Source: Flavonifractor sp. An112
GTDB lineage: Bacteria; Bacillota; Clostridia; Oscillospirales; Oscillospiraceae
DNA: 64,000 bases
Direction of reading: 5' to 3'
Assembly: GCF_002161085.1 (NCBI RefSeq)
Contig: NZ_NFLU01000001.1
Location: forward strand, 186,001 to 250,000
Shown: in pieces, positions 8,967 to 16,650 of the stretch
How the letters are laid out: each line of letters begins with the position of its first letter
How positions within the stretch are numbered: position 1 is the first letter of the stretch
Notes under the pieces: model-generated
What the model was told of the DNA's origin: nothing
The model's input: the letters and a program-made list of their open reading frames with translations, nothing else
The model's database searches: none
Made by a program: the position numbers and the translations under genes

Positions 8967-9734
8967 TTAAGATACCTGCTCCCAACGCTTGAGGGAGGCC
9001 ATCATATATGAGGCTACATCCATATCATAAACCTCATGGAGAAACGCTCTTGTCAGAACCATATTGGCAGGCCCCATCCCTGCCACAGAACCATTTTTCA
9101 AAAACAGAAGCTGATCAGAAAGCATCAGAGAAAGATTGATGTCATGGAGTACTCCGATGACCGTCCGTCCTTTTTCCTGAGACCAGTTTTTAAGATAGCT
9201 TACCAGTTCTGTCTGATGCTTCAGATCCAGGTGGTTGGTGGGTTCATCCAGTAAAATGATCTCCGGTTCCTGGGCCAGCGTCCGGGCCAGGAAAACCCGC
9301 TGGAGCTGGCCGCCCGACAGTTCGGAGATCTGCCGGTCACGCAGCGACTCTAGTCCTGTGGCCTGCAGATACTGTTCCACATACCGCTTGTCCTCTTTGG
9401 AAGTGGACGCAAAAAGCCCGCGGCGCAGCTTCTGATACCGGCCCATCATTACCGTCTCATAGACGCTAAAGGAAAAATAGACGGTACTCATCTGGCTCAT
9501 CATAGCCATATGGGAGGCGATCTCTGGCCGACGCATATCGGCCACCGGTTTCCCATCCAGTGTCAGTTCCCCACGGCTTTCCAGAAGACCGGCAATAGCC
9601 CGCAACAGAGTGCTTTTCCCGCAGCCGTTTGGCCCCAGAATGCACAGATTTTGTCCCAGAGGCAAATCAAAGGTAATATCGTGCAGAATGTCTCCGTTTC
9701 CATATCCGGCACAAATATTTTTCAGATGCAGCAT
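8967..9734 (-). CDS. btuD: ABC transporter ATP-binding protein, cobalamin/iron-chelate type
   Basis: 255 residues. Walker A GPNGCGKST near residue 34, signature LSGGQLQR near 140, Walker B IILLDEPT near 160 and a switch His in VLHDINLS. This is the FecE/BtuD-type ATPase that powers type II importers. It is last in a btuF-btuC-btuD operon, 12 nt after btuC. Sequence alone cannot tell B12 from siderophore import; the nearby cobalamin riboswitch and cbiZ favour corrinoids. Confidence 0.88.
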   Translation of the reverse strand: MLHLKNICAGYGNGDILHDITFDLPLGQNLCILGPNGCGKSTLLRAIAGLLESRGELTLDGKPVADMRRPEIASHMAMMSQMSTVYFSFSVYETVMMGRYQKLRRGLFASTSKEDKRYVEQYLQATGLESLRDRQISELSGGQLQRVFLARTLAQEPEIILLDEPTNHLDLKHQTELVSYLKNWSQEKGRTVIGVLHDINLSLMLSDQLLFLKNGSVAGMGPANMVLTRAFLHEVYDMDVASYMMASLKRWEQVS

Positions 9735-9746
9735 GGAAACTCCACC

Positions 9747-10766
9747 TCATTTCAGCTTTCTGCCGCGGAAGAACACCAGTGCGAAGAAGGGAGCGCCTAC
9801 CAGTGCCGTCACGGCCCCTACAGGAATAATCGTGGGCGCCATCACCGTGCGGGAAATCAACTCCGCCAACATCAGAAATGTGCCGCCGAACAAAGCGGAC
9901 AAGGGCAGCACTAGACGGTGGGAGGAACCGAAGATCCGCCGCACAACATGGGGCGCGATCAGATCCACAAAACCAATAACACCCACCAGCGACACCGCCG
10001 TGCCGGTCAGCAGGGCGGCAATGCCGATCAAAAGGAGCTTGATCCGCTTGAGATCCACGCCGATGGACATGGCCTGCTCCTCTCCAAAGCTCATGATATC
10101 CATCTCCGGAGTAAAGCGCTGCAATACCAGCATGGAGATGACCAGAACCGGGAACATCACTGCCACATGGGACCAGTTCCGGCCAGTGAAGCCGCCCATC
10201 TGCCAGAAGACCATCTGCTGCAGGTGCTCCCGGGACAGAGCGGTGATCAGCGTCAGAATGGCGTTGACAAAGAGAGAGAACACCATACCCACCAGGATGA
10301 CCGTCTGATTCTCCATCTTGCCGTCCAGCCGGGCGGCAAAGGCCAGGGCCAGAAACACCGTGGCCAGCCCCCCGGCAAAGCCCGCTGCCGGCAGGGTGAA
10401 CAGGCTCCCCAGAAGCGGGAACGTAACGCCTGTGACCATCACCAGAGCTGCGCAGAGGCTGGCGCCGGAGGAAACGCCCAGGGTATAGGAGGACGCCAGC
10501 GGATTTTTCAAAATGGACTGCATGACGGTACCGCTGGCGGACAGAGCCGCGCCGGTCAGAAAGGCCAGCACCGCCCTCGGAAAGCGCATCTCCCATACGA
10601 TGGCGCTCAGATTTGGGTCAACGGTTCCGGAACCGCCGGACAGCTTGGCCATCAAAATCTCTGCCACCTGTCCGGGAGAGAGATTCACAGAGCCGACGGC
10701 GATACTGCCCACCAGAATGAGCAGGGCCGCGGCAACGGCAGTGAGTATCTTGACGATCCGCTTCAT
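9747..10766 (-). CDS. btuC: ABC transporter permease, FecCD/BtuC family
   Basis: 339 residues, the usual length for BtuC/FecCD permeases, with about ten hydrophobic segments. The N-terminal helix is followed by a family-typical MRFPRAVLAFLTGAALSASG stretch, and the GVSSGA and EEQAMSIGVDL regions are also typical. It overlaps the upstream substrate-binding gene by 4 nt, indicating translational coupling. It forms the membrane channel for the corrinoid delivered by BtuF. Specificity is inferred from context. Confidence 0.88.
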   Translation of the reverse strand: MKRIVKILTAVAAALLILVGSIAVGSVNLSPGQVAEILMAKLSGGSGTVDPNLSAIVWEMRFPRAVLAFLTGAALSASGTVMQSILKNPLASSYTLGVSSGASLCAALVMVTGVTFPLLGSLFTLPAAGFAGGLATVFLALAFAARLDGKMENQTVILVGMVFSLFVNAILTLITALSREHLQQMVFWQMGGFTGRNWSHVAVMFPVLVISMLVLQRFTPEMDIMSFGEEQAMSIGVDLKRIKLLLIGIAALLTGTAVSLVGVIGFVDLIAPHVVRRIFGSSHRLVLPLSALFGGTFLMLAELISRTVMAPTIIPVGAVTALVGAPFFALVFFRGRKLK

Positions 10767-11758
10767 GCCGCAGCTTCCCCGGCAAAGGGATCTTCGATCC
10801 CTGCGTATGCGTCGGGATAGATCATCTTAGCCATCTGCTTCATGCCGTCGATCACATGGAGATTGGGAAGAGATACCGCATTCGTGTTGACCAGATACAC
10901 GTCCCCGTTGGCCACGGCGGCGACATACTCCCAGCCGATTCGGCCCAGAATCTCCGCCACGGGATCGTCCACATAGTCCACCATGGTCAGAATAATGTCC
11001 GGATTCAGGGTGATCACCGATTCCTCTGTCACAGCAAGGTAGCCCTCCTGGTCGCCAAAAATATTCTCTGCACCAATCATTGTCAGCATCTCGTTCATAA
11101 AGGTGCCGCTGCCTGCAGTGTAGATATCGGGTGCACAGGCAATTTCGACCACCACACGCTTTTTATTCTGGATACCTGCGCCGATATCAGACAACTGCTC
11201 CAGTTCCTTCTGGAACTGTGCAATCAGTTCCTCGCACGTCTCTTGTGCGCCCACGCAAGCGGCAATGAACCGGGTGTCCTCCAGCATGGTGTCGATACTG
11301 GAGGCAGATGGAATGTCCGCCACACAGACACCGATATCTCGCAGGGGTTTAAAGGGATCCACACCGTCGGAGGCGCTCATACCGGTGGTAAAGATCAGAT
11401 CAGCACCAAGAACAGCCATTTGCTCCGTATCCGGCTCCATCATGTCAAAGGTGGGCAGATCCTCCAGACCAAAATACATGGCAGAATAGGTATCCACAGC
11501 GACAAGCTTGTCCTTCAAGCCCAGATCCAGAAGGGTCTGCGTGGCAGAGGGCGCCATGGAGATAATGCTGTCCACCTGCTCCGGCAGAGTGATAGGATTG
11601 CCGCTGCGGTCTGTGTCCGGACGGCTGTCCGTAATCTTCTCCGTCTGCTGAGGCTGCAAGGTCTGCTCCGTAATCTCCGCAGGAACGCATGCGGCCAAGG
11701 CTGTCATAATCAGCATGACCATCATAAGGGCAATCGCATTTCGAAGTTTCATTTCCAT
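10763..11758 (-). CDS. btuF: Corrinoid-binding lipoprotein of ABC importer, BtuF-like
   Basis: About 331 residues. It is a lipoprotein: an N-terminal hydrophobic stretch ends in ALAAC, so the mature protein should be tethered to the membrane. The body is a class III periplasmic-binding fold: SIISMAPSATQTLLDLGL, then a long helix, then EESVITLNPDIIL. Starts are possible at TTG 11761, ATG 11758 or ATG 11752; the SD AAAGGA lies 4 nt before the ATG at 11758 and 10 nt before that at 11752. First gene of the importer operon, 81 nt from the divergent cbiZ. B12 specificity is inferred from the riboswitch and cbiZ. Confidence 0.85.
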   Translation of the reverse strand: MEMKLRNAIALMMVMLIMTALAACVPAEITEQTLQPQQTEKITDSRPDTDRSGNPITLPEQVDSIISMAPSATQTLLDLGLKDKLVAVDTYSAMYFGLEDLPTFDMMEPDTEQMAVLGADLIFTTGMSASDGVDPFKPLRDIGVCVADIPSASSIDTMLEDTRFIAACVGAQETCEELIAQFQKELEQLSDIGAGIQNKKRVVVEIACAPDIYTAGSGTFMNEMLTMIGAENIFGDQEGYLAVTEESVITLNPDIILTMVDYVDDPVAEILGRIGWEYVAAVANGDVYLVNTNAVSLPNLHVIDGMKQMAKMIYPDAYAGIEDPFAGEAAA

Positions 11759-11792
11759 CAATTCCTTTCTTCTTTTCCTGTATGCAGTTATC

Positions 11793-11801
11793 TGCTATAA
11801 T
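11793..11801 (+). promoter_or_regulatory. Extended -10 promoter for cbiZ
   Basis: TGC TATAAT, an extended -10 element 41 nt upstream of the cbiZ ATG. No clear -35. It lies in the short gap between divergent btuF and cbiZ and would give cbiZ expression independent of the riboswitch. Confidence 0.6.
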
Positions 11802-11842
11802 CCATTCAGAACATCTCAGAAAATTCCGGAGGCCCAGGATAT

Positions 11843-12955
11843 ATGGAACGCAATTTTGAATTGTGCAACGGCGATTATCTAACATGTACGGAACAAGCTG
11901 CTATCTTTCGGTTTTCTGGCCCCCGCATGGTGCTGTCTACTGGGGCCAGCGGCGGTGGTATGCGGGCCGATCTGACCGCCGCCTTCAACTACTGTGACTG
12001 CGGCACAGCGGGGGTCTGCCAGCCTATGGAGGGAAATAACCTGCAAGCGCACCAGTGCGCAGTGGCAAAACGTCTTGGCCTGGACCCGGACCATTCCACC
12101 GGTCTTGACACTGCGGCAAATCTGGACAATATGGTGGTAATCACAAAGCATTGGAAGGATCTGCAAATCACAGCAGCAGTATCCGGCGGTGCTGATGTCA
12201 ACGCCCTCTGCGCCGGAGATCCGGCATTCTTGGCAGAGGCGGATGGTGTGCCCTGTCCGGTGCCGCCAGGCACCATCAATATCTTTCTGGTCACTGACCG
12301 TCCTCTCTCCCCGGGAGCCATGGCAGAACTGATCATGACAGCTACAGAAGCCAAGACCGCCGTGCTTCGGGATCTGATGCAGGGCAGCAGCGTTTCCCAG
12401 GAACTAGCCACAGGGACAGGCACCGACGGCATGGTCATTATCTGTGGAACCGGCGAGGAAGGGATGCTGTTGAACGCAGGTAAACATTTTAAATTTGGAG
12501 AACTGGCAGCGCTGGCCGTCCGGGAGGCCGTCACAGAAGCGCTGTTCCGGCAGACGGGGTTCTGTGCCCAAGAACAGCATTCAGTGTTAAGGCGCTTGCG
12601 GCGTTTTGGGATCACAGCGGACAAGCTATCCGCCGACTGCCTAATCCGACTGCCTGATCAGCTTGCGGCGTTTTCCAGGACTATGGAAAAACTGGATCGG
12701 GACGCTTTTCTAGTGAGCGCAGTGTGCCTTTATGTGCATCTGGAGGATCAACGCCGCGCCGGGATGCTGACCGAAATGGAGGCTGCAGACTGGGCAGAAT
12801 ATCTTCTGGGAGAAGTCCGGCGGCACTACCACTGTGAACTCCCCGCCTCAGAGGCAACCGGTCTGATAGAGAAAATAGAGCATTTCTTGTGTGAGCTGAT
12901 CCTGGCAAACCTTAATGAACAGAAGCGGCTTTATCCAAACGAAGTCCCCATCTAA
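11843..12955 (+). CDS. cbiZ: Adenosylcobinamide amidohydrolase CbiZ with C-terminal extension
   Basis: 370 residues. CbiZ cleaves the aminopropanol side chain of adenosyl-corrinoids so that foreign cobamides can be remodelled. Supporting family features: STGASGGGM near residue 32, a following AAFNYC motif, TGLDTAA, and a VPPGTINIFLVTDRPLSPGAM block near 145. The enzyme domain covers about 1-225; the remaining 140 residues are a helical extension I cannot assign. SD GGAGG precedes the ATG. The gene lies on the opposite strand between riboswitch 2 and btuF, so the riboswitch transcript would be antisense to it. Confidence 0.88.
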   Translation: MERNFELCNGDYLTCTEQAAIFRFSGPRMVLSTGASGGGMRADLTAAFNYCDCGTAGVCQPMEGNNLQAHQCAVAKRLGLDPDHSTGLDTAANLDNMVVITKHWKDLQITAAVSGGADVNALCAGDPAFLAEADGVPCPVPPGTINIFLVTDRPLSPGAMAELIMTATEAKTAVLRDLMQGSSVSQELATGTGTDGMVIICGTGEEGMLLNAGKHFKFGELAALAVREAVTEALFRQTGFCAQEQHSVLRRLRRFGITADKLSADCLIRLPDQLAAFSRTMEKLDRDAFLVSAVCLYVHLEDQRRAGMLTEMEAADWAEYLLGEVRRHYHCELPASEATGLIEKIEHFLCELILANLNEQKRLYPNEVPI

Positions 12956-12960
12956 GAACA

Positions 12961-12994
12961 AAAATAAAAAGCGGCAGCAGATGCTACCGCTTTT
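12961..12994. terminator. Terminator shared by cbiZ and riboswitch 2
   Basis: AAGCGGTAGCA and TGCTGCCGCTT pair; on the minus strand the stem is followed by TTTTTATTTTT, a strong tail. It is placed as the expression-platform terminator of riboswitch 2 and lies just past the cbiZ stop, where on the plus strand it has a weaker tail. Confidence 0.8.
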
Positions 12995-12996
12995 CC

Positions 12997-13044
12997 AGAC
13001 AAAACGGGTGTTGTTTCCAACAGGAAACACACCCGTTGTTTTGT
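12997..13044 (-). promoter_or_regulatory. Hairpin between riboswitch 2 aptamer and terminator
   Basis: ACAAAACgGGTGT and ACACCCGTTGTTTTGT arms with an inner TTTCC/GGAAA pair form a long imperfect hairpin that begins at the aptamer's last box. It is likely part of the expression platform, as antiterminator or anti-antiterminator; I did not fold alternatives. Confidence 0.55.
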
Positions 13045-13280
13045 AGGTCTTCTGACTCACATATCCCGATGCAAACAACCGCATCCACGCATCTGTTTCG
13101 CCTTCCCAGTTAGGCCATTACAGCCTGCCAGTGACCTGCTTTCGCAGAAAAAACAGATACTCTATGCTCACAGCTACAGAATCCGAGGTCAATCCGGCCA
13201 TCGGAAACGTGTTTGGGACTTTCACCCAATTCCCTTGTTCAGCAGAACAACCCAGCGTGTCTTTCCAGAAAGAACGCGCC
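13043..13280 (-). ncRNA. Cobalamin riboswitch 2 (faces cbiZ antisense and btuFCD)
   Basis: The minus strand shows GGGAATTGGGTGAAAGTCCC, then GTCACTGGC, GGGAAGGC and GTCAGAAGACCTAC, a complete cobalamin aptamer nearly identical in its core to riboswitch 1. A TTGACA-16-TATAAT promoter lies upstream and an intrinsic terminator downstream. The first same-strand gene is btuF, about 1.2 kb away; cbiZ lies between on the opposite strand. Confidence 0.92.
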
Positions 13281-13321
13281 GACGCCACAAAAGTCGGAGC
13301 AATGTATTCACTTTAGCCACT

Positions 13322-13349
13322 ATTATAGAGAAGATTTCCCATATGTCAA
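13322..13349 (-). promoter_or_regulatory. Sigma-A promoter of riboswitch 2
   Basis: Minus strand TTGACA, 16-nt spacer, TATAAT. Both hexamers are perfect consensus, about 50 nt upstream of the aptamer. Confidence 0.88.
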
Positions 13350-13448
13350 GGAAGGTTTTTAACAAGGCAAATATAGTCGTATTATTTTTCTATCTTTGAT
13401 TTTAAAGCAGAATTCCTAAAAAGGAAATATCTTTATTACTATAAGATT

Positions 13449-13904
13449 CTATTTAACAAGGTTCTCAACATGGATTTTCCTCTTCCTTCCCCATATCTGG
13501 GCATGCTCTACCAACGCTCTCGCGTTGCTTGCCGGATGCCAAGCATAGGCAATCAAGTGGGTACTGTGTTCCACCATATAACGGTTAGCCCGGATGATGG
13601 CTACCCGTTTTGGTACAGTCTCCATACCCGGCGGATAGAAAGTGCCGTCAAAGCCTTTCGGTGTAGGGGTTGGCCGGTCAAAAGGATGATAAGGCAGCAG
13701 CAAAGTCAACGTCACCTCCGGGTGACGCTTTTTTGCGTCTATGACGACCCTAGCTGCCAACTTATCAAAGTTGCCATAACGGCCCACTATAAAACTTGTG
13801 ACACCGTATTCGGTGATATGGCGTTCCACCGCCGCTGTCAAAGCAGGAATTAGTTCATCGCCCGTCTCCCTGTGGCCGATGAAAAAGCAGGTTGCTCCTG
13901 TCAT
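13449..13904 (-). CDS. SLOG/DUF1273-like protein
   Basis: 151 residues from the ATG at 13904, chosen because AAAGGA precedes it; a longer upstream frame lacks an SD. The sequence begins with FFIGHRE and has a Rossmann-like pattern, with GRYGNFDKLAA near residue 45 and a polar RANRYMVEHSTHLIAYAW stretch. This fits the SLOG (YspA/DUF1273) superfamily, whose members bind nucleotide ligands or lysine-decarboxylase-like substrates. It diverges from a small XRE regulator across a palindromic operator, so that protein probably represses it. The cellular role is unknown. Confidence 0.7.
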   Translation of the reverse strand: MTGATCFFIGHRETGDELIPALTAAVERHITEYGVTSFIVGRYGNFDKLAARVVIDAKKRHPEVTLTLLLPYHPFDRPTPTPKGFDGTFYPPGMETVPKRVAIIRANRYMVEHSTHLIAYAWHPASNARALVEHAQIWGRKRKIHVENLVK

Positions 13905-13920
13905 AGTTTGTTCCTTTCTG

Positions 13921-13940
13921 TATAGGCAATATTGCCTATA
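13921..13940. promoter_or_regulatory. Perfect 20-bp operator palindrome
   Basis: TATAGGCAATATTGCCTATA is its own reverse complement. A second half-copy, TATAGGCAATA, lies at 13956-13966. Both sit between the divergent SLOG and XRE genes, the usual place for an autoregulatory operator. Confidence 0.75.
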
Positions 13941-14000
13941 ACGATGTATCTCAATTATAGGCAATAATAGAGATATAGCAAGCGGAAGGAGGGCTGTTGA

Positions 14001-14216
14001 GTGATTTCGTATGCACCGTTATGGGAAACAATGGCGCGTCGTGGGGCAACAACATATACCTTGCAGGTCAAGGGAGGTATCAGCAGTGCCTCCATTCGCC
14101 GGATGAAGGCCGGAGAATCCGTGTCTACCAATACGTTGGAGGCATTGTGCAAATTATTGAACTGCTCTTTAGCGGATATTGTAGAGTATCTTCCAGATAC
14201 AGATGAACAAAGTTGA
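14001..14216 (+). CDS. Small XRE-family regulator
   Basis: 71 residues starting at GTG 14001; AAGGAGG lies 7 nt upstream. A single helix-turn-helix domain fills the protein: ISSASIRRMKAGESVSTNTLEALCKLLNCSLADI is the typical XRE/Cro pattern. It probably binds the palindromes at 13921 and 13956 and controls itself and the divergent SLOG gene. No sensor or effector domain is present. Confidence 0.8.
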   Translation: MISYAPLWETMARRGATTYTLQVKGGISSASIRRMKAGESVSTNTLEALCKLLNCSLADIVEYLPDTDEQS

Positions 14217-14218
14217 GC

Positions 14219-14257
14219 AAACCGATGGATGGAAAAATCTTATCCATCGGTTTTTGT
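14219..14257 (+). terminator. Intrinsic terminator after XRE gene
   Basis: ACCGATGGAT and ATCCATCGGT form a 10-bp stem followed by TTTTTG. Confidence 0.88.
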
Positions 14258-14414
14258 TTATTTCACGATTTTTGCCGCTGTTTCTCCTGCTGCCGTTACC
14301 TTACTACAATCCTTCTATTGCTCGATTATATCATTGTATTGCTATAAATAACAATTATCTTCCATAAATATTTTCTCGTTTTGATGATACCCTTTTAATA
14401 AAAAGGGGTGCATT

Positions 14415-14642
14415 ATGGAGACAGCATATCGGGAACAATTCATAAAATTCGGCTTGAAAGTGCAATACTACCGAAAGCTGCATGGCATGACCCAGGAAGC
14501 CTTTGCTGACGCAATCGGTAAATCATGGTCATTTGTGGCAAAAGTCGAGAGTCCGACAAGACCGTTCGGCGTCTCTATGGAAACCATGTTTAAGATCGCG
14601 GAAGTGCTGGAGATCCCAGTTTCCAAACTGTTTGAAGATTAA
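14415..14642 (+). CDS. XRE-family regulator at the edge of the ICE remnant
   Basis: 75 residues, SD AAAGGGG. The helix-turn-helix is complete: FGLKVQYYRKLHGMTQEAFADAIGKSWSFVAKVE, followed by a helix ending ISKLFED-like (IPVSKLFED). It is the whole of the protein, as in small immunity or excision regulators of mobile elements. It converges on the NlpC/P60 gene, with the two separated by a bidirectional hairpin. Confidence 0.8.
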   Translation: METAYREQFIKFGLKVQYYRKLHGMTQEAFADAIGKSWSFVAKVESPTRPFGVSMETMFKIAEVLEIPVSKLFED

Positions 14643-14700
14643 AAAATCTCACGGTGAGACCTCATTCCAAAAGGAATTGCGTCTCACCGTGAGATTTATT
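14641..14700. terminator. Bidirectional hairpin made from two palindromic repeat copies
   Basis: TCTCACGGTGAGAC at 14647-14660 and GTCTCACCGTGAGA at 14681-14694 pair as a 14-bp stem, with an inner ATTCC/GGAAT pair and A/T runs outside. It lies between convergent genes, so a terminator role is likely. Each arm is itself near-palindromic and matches the repeats flanking the methyltransferase gene. Confidence 0.8.
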
Positions 14701-16647
14701 TTATTCCCCGTAATACAGGGGGCGTCCGATAGAGGTAAAGCCCTCCAGGCCGGTGATGACCACATTGTTGGCTCCGCTGGCGCAGTGGACGATCAACAGA
14801 TTGCCGTTTTCGTCCCTGCCGCCCACAATACCAACATGAGTATCTTCCGGATAGAATACCAGATCGCCGGGCTGGGCCTCATCCCAGGAGATAGAGGTAC
14901 AGTAGGTGTGCTGCATACGAGCACCTCCGCCATGGCCGATAACATATTCGCCGTTGCTGACATTATAGAAAGTCCAGTCCACAAAGCCGGAACAGTCCAG
15001 CCCATAGGGCCGATAGGTGCCGGTTGTGGAGCTGCCGTCCGCCCACACCTTGGAGAGTTGTCCCCAGCGGGAGTCCCAGCCGAGAACCAGGGATTTTCCG
15101 CCCCAAAAGTAGTTGACCTTGCCCACCAGCTTGCAGGCGGTCTCCATCACCGCACGGCGCTCCGGGGAAAGATCCTCCGGGAGATTTTGCAGAAGTTCCA
15201 CTGCGTCGGCCTGGGTGATTGCAAGATCCCCCAGCAGTCCATCCAGTGCGTCCAGCTCCTCTAGCAGTTCGGTCAAGGTTTTGTTTTGGAACTCCGAGAA
15301 GGAATAGATTGTCCGCATATCATCGGCGGTTTTGGGAGTAATGGTGATATGAAGGATCGTTTCTGTGGAGGCCTCCCCTTCCACCGTCTCCGTCTCTGTG
15401 GTAATTTGACACATATCCCAAAAGACAGCACGCAGGCGCTCTATCCGGTCTGGGGTCAGCGCGGCTACATCCACACCATCGTCCCCTCCGGCGGTCTTGA
15501 CAGCAAAGACGGCCACCACCTCTTTCCAGGCTGGGGGTTGTCCCTGTATGTCAATGCTGTCATAGTCTCCCGTTTGCAGTGTTTCCAGCTCGTCCGCAAG
15601 TTCAACATTGATTTGCGCAATCGCTGCATTTAATGGAACGGCGTCTCTGGATGGCTCATTGGAAAAGAAAATCCCAAACGGAGAGGCCAGAAGTGCCGCA
15701 ATCAAGGCCATGACCGCCAGCGCCGCCACCAAAACCACGCCGCCTACCAAAGATACCAAAGCACTGACAAGTGCCGCCGCTGCTTTTGTCACTGCAACAG
15801 CGGCCTTTCTGGAAAGTTCCGCGGCAGCCTTGGCCGTCTGCTTGGATTTTTGCAGCATACTCCGCTGGGCGGCGGTCTGTGCCTTCCGGCGAGCACGCTC
15901 CATTACTTGCTTGGCTGCGGGCGTCCCTGCGGTCTTTCGGGCAGTTGTTTTGACCGCACTCGTTGATACCTGGGCGGATTTGTCCATAGCTTTTCGTGTC
16001 TTGGGTGTAAATGCCCCACCGGGCGGCTTTTCTTTTGGCCCGGAGGAGCGCCGGGGGCGCTCCTTGATGGATGGATTGATGGATTGATTTCCGGGAGAGT
16101 GTTCTTTTTTTGTGGTGTATGTATTTTGGGGAGTACCGCCATAATGAGGGACTTCCCGGAATTGGCCGTTCTTTGGATGATCGGCTCTGACGGAGCGTTC
16201 CAACTTCTCAACGGCCTGTTGTTTCATCCGGGTCTCCGGGGTAAGCTGCGATCCCTTGTGTAAGCTGTCCGGGGTATTGGGATGAATGGTTTTCCCATCT
16301 CTCAATGTATCATTGGCAGATGGGACCATATCCGTTTTCTCCTTGGGATGGCGGCCGCCTTCTTTGATTTGTTCCTTCCGGGACTTGGGACGGTACGCCG
16401 GGTGCAGCAGTCGATCAACTGCCTTTTCGGCTCGGTATCCCACTTCTTCCACAGCGTCCATCCCCGCCTGGACACTCTGTTCAGCCGCTTGGGTGTCGGG
16501 TGTTGCGGTACTGCTATTGTCCCGTTGACGCTCCACCAGCCTACGGCGGAATTTGGCGGTCATTTGCCGCAGGGGGCCATTTGCTTTCCGGTCTTTACCG
16601 GGACGCTTGATTTTATCATCAGAACTGCGCTCTTTTAACTTCGGCAT
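14701..16647 (-). CDS. NlpC/P60 peptidoglycan hydrolase of conjugative element
   Basis: 648 residues. A long, basic, low-complexity N terminus (about 1-260) is followed by an Ala-rich transmembrane segment near 285-325 and an extracytoplasmic part. A C-terminal NlpC/P60 domain carries Cys552 in DCSG, His604 in THVGIV and a third polar residue at His621. Such proteins cut the wall locally to pass the conjugation machine (Tn916 Orf14 type). SD GGGAGG overlaps the end of the methyltransferase gene, so the two are cotranscribed. The rest of the transfer operon upstream is reduced to fragments. Confidence 0.85.
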   Translation of the reverse strand: MPKLKERSSDDKIKRPGKDRKANGPLRQMTAKFRRRLVERQRDNSSTATPDTQAAEQSVQAGMDAVEEVGYRAEKAVDRLLHPAYRPKSRKEQIKEGGRHPKEKTDMVPSANDTLRDGKTIHPNTPDSLHKGSQLTPETRMKQQAVEKLERSVRADHPKNGQFREVPHYGGTPQNTYTTKKEHSPGNQSINPSIKERPRRSSGPKEKPPGGAFTPKTRKAMDKSAQVSTSAVKTTARKTAGTPAAKQVMERARRKAQTAAQRSMLQKSKQTAKAAAELSRKAAVAVTKAAAALVSALVSLVGGVVLVAALAVMALIAALLASPFGIFFSNEPSRDAVPLNAAIAQINVELADELETLQTGDYDSIDIQGQPPAWKEVVAVFAVKTAGGDDGVDVAALTPDRIERLRAVFWDMCQITTETETVEGEASTETILHITITPKTADDMRTIYSFSEFQNKTLTELLEELDALDGLLGDLAITQADAVELLQNLPEDLSPERRAVMETACKLVGKVNYFWGGKSLVLGWDSRWGQLSKVWADGSSTTGTYRPYGLDCSGFVDWTFYNVSNGEYVIGHGGGARMQHTYCTSISWDEAQPGDLVFYPEDTHVGIVGGRDENGNLLIVHCASGANNVVITGLEGFTSIGRPLYYGE

Positions 16648-16650
16648 GAT

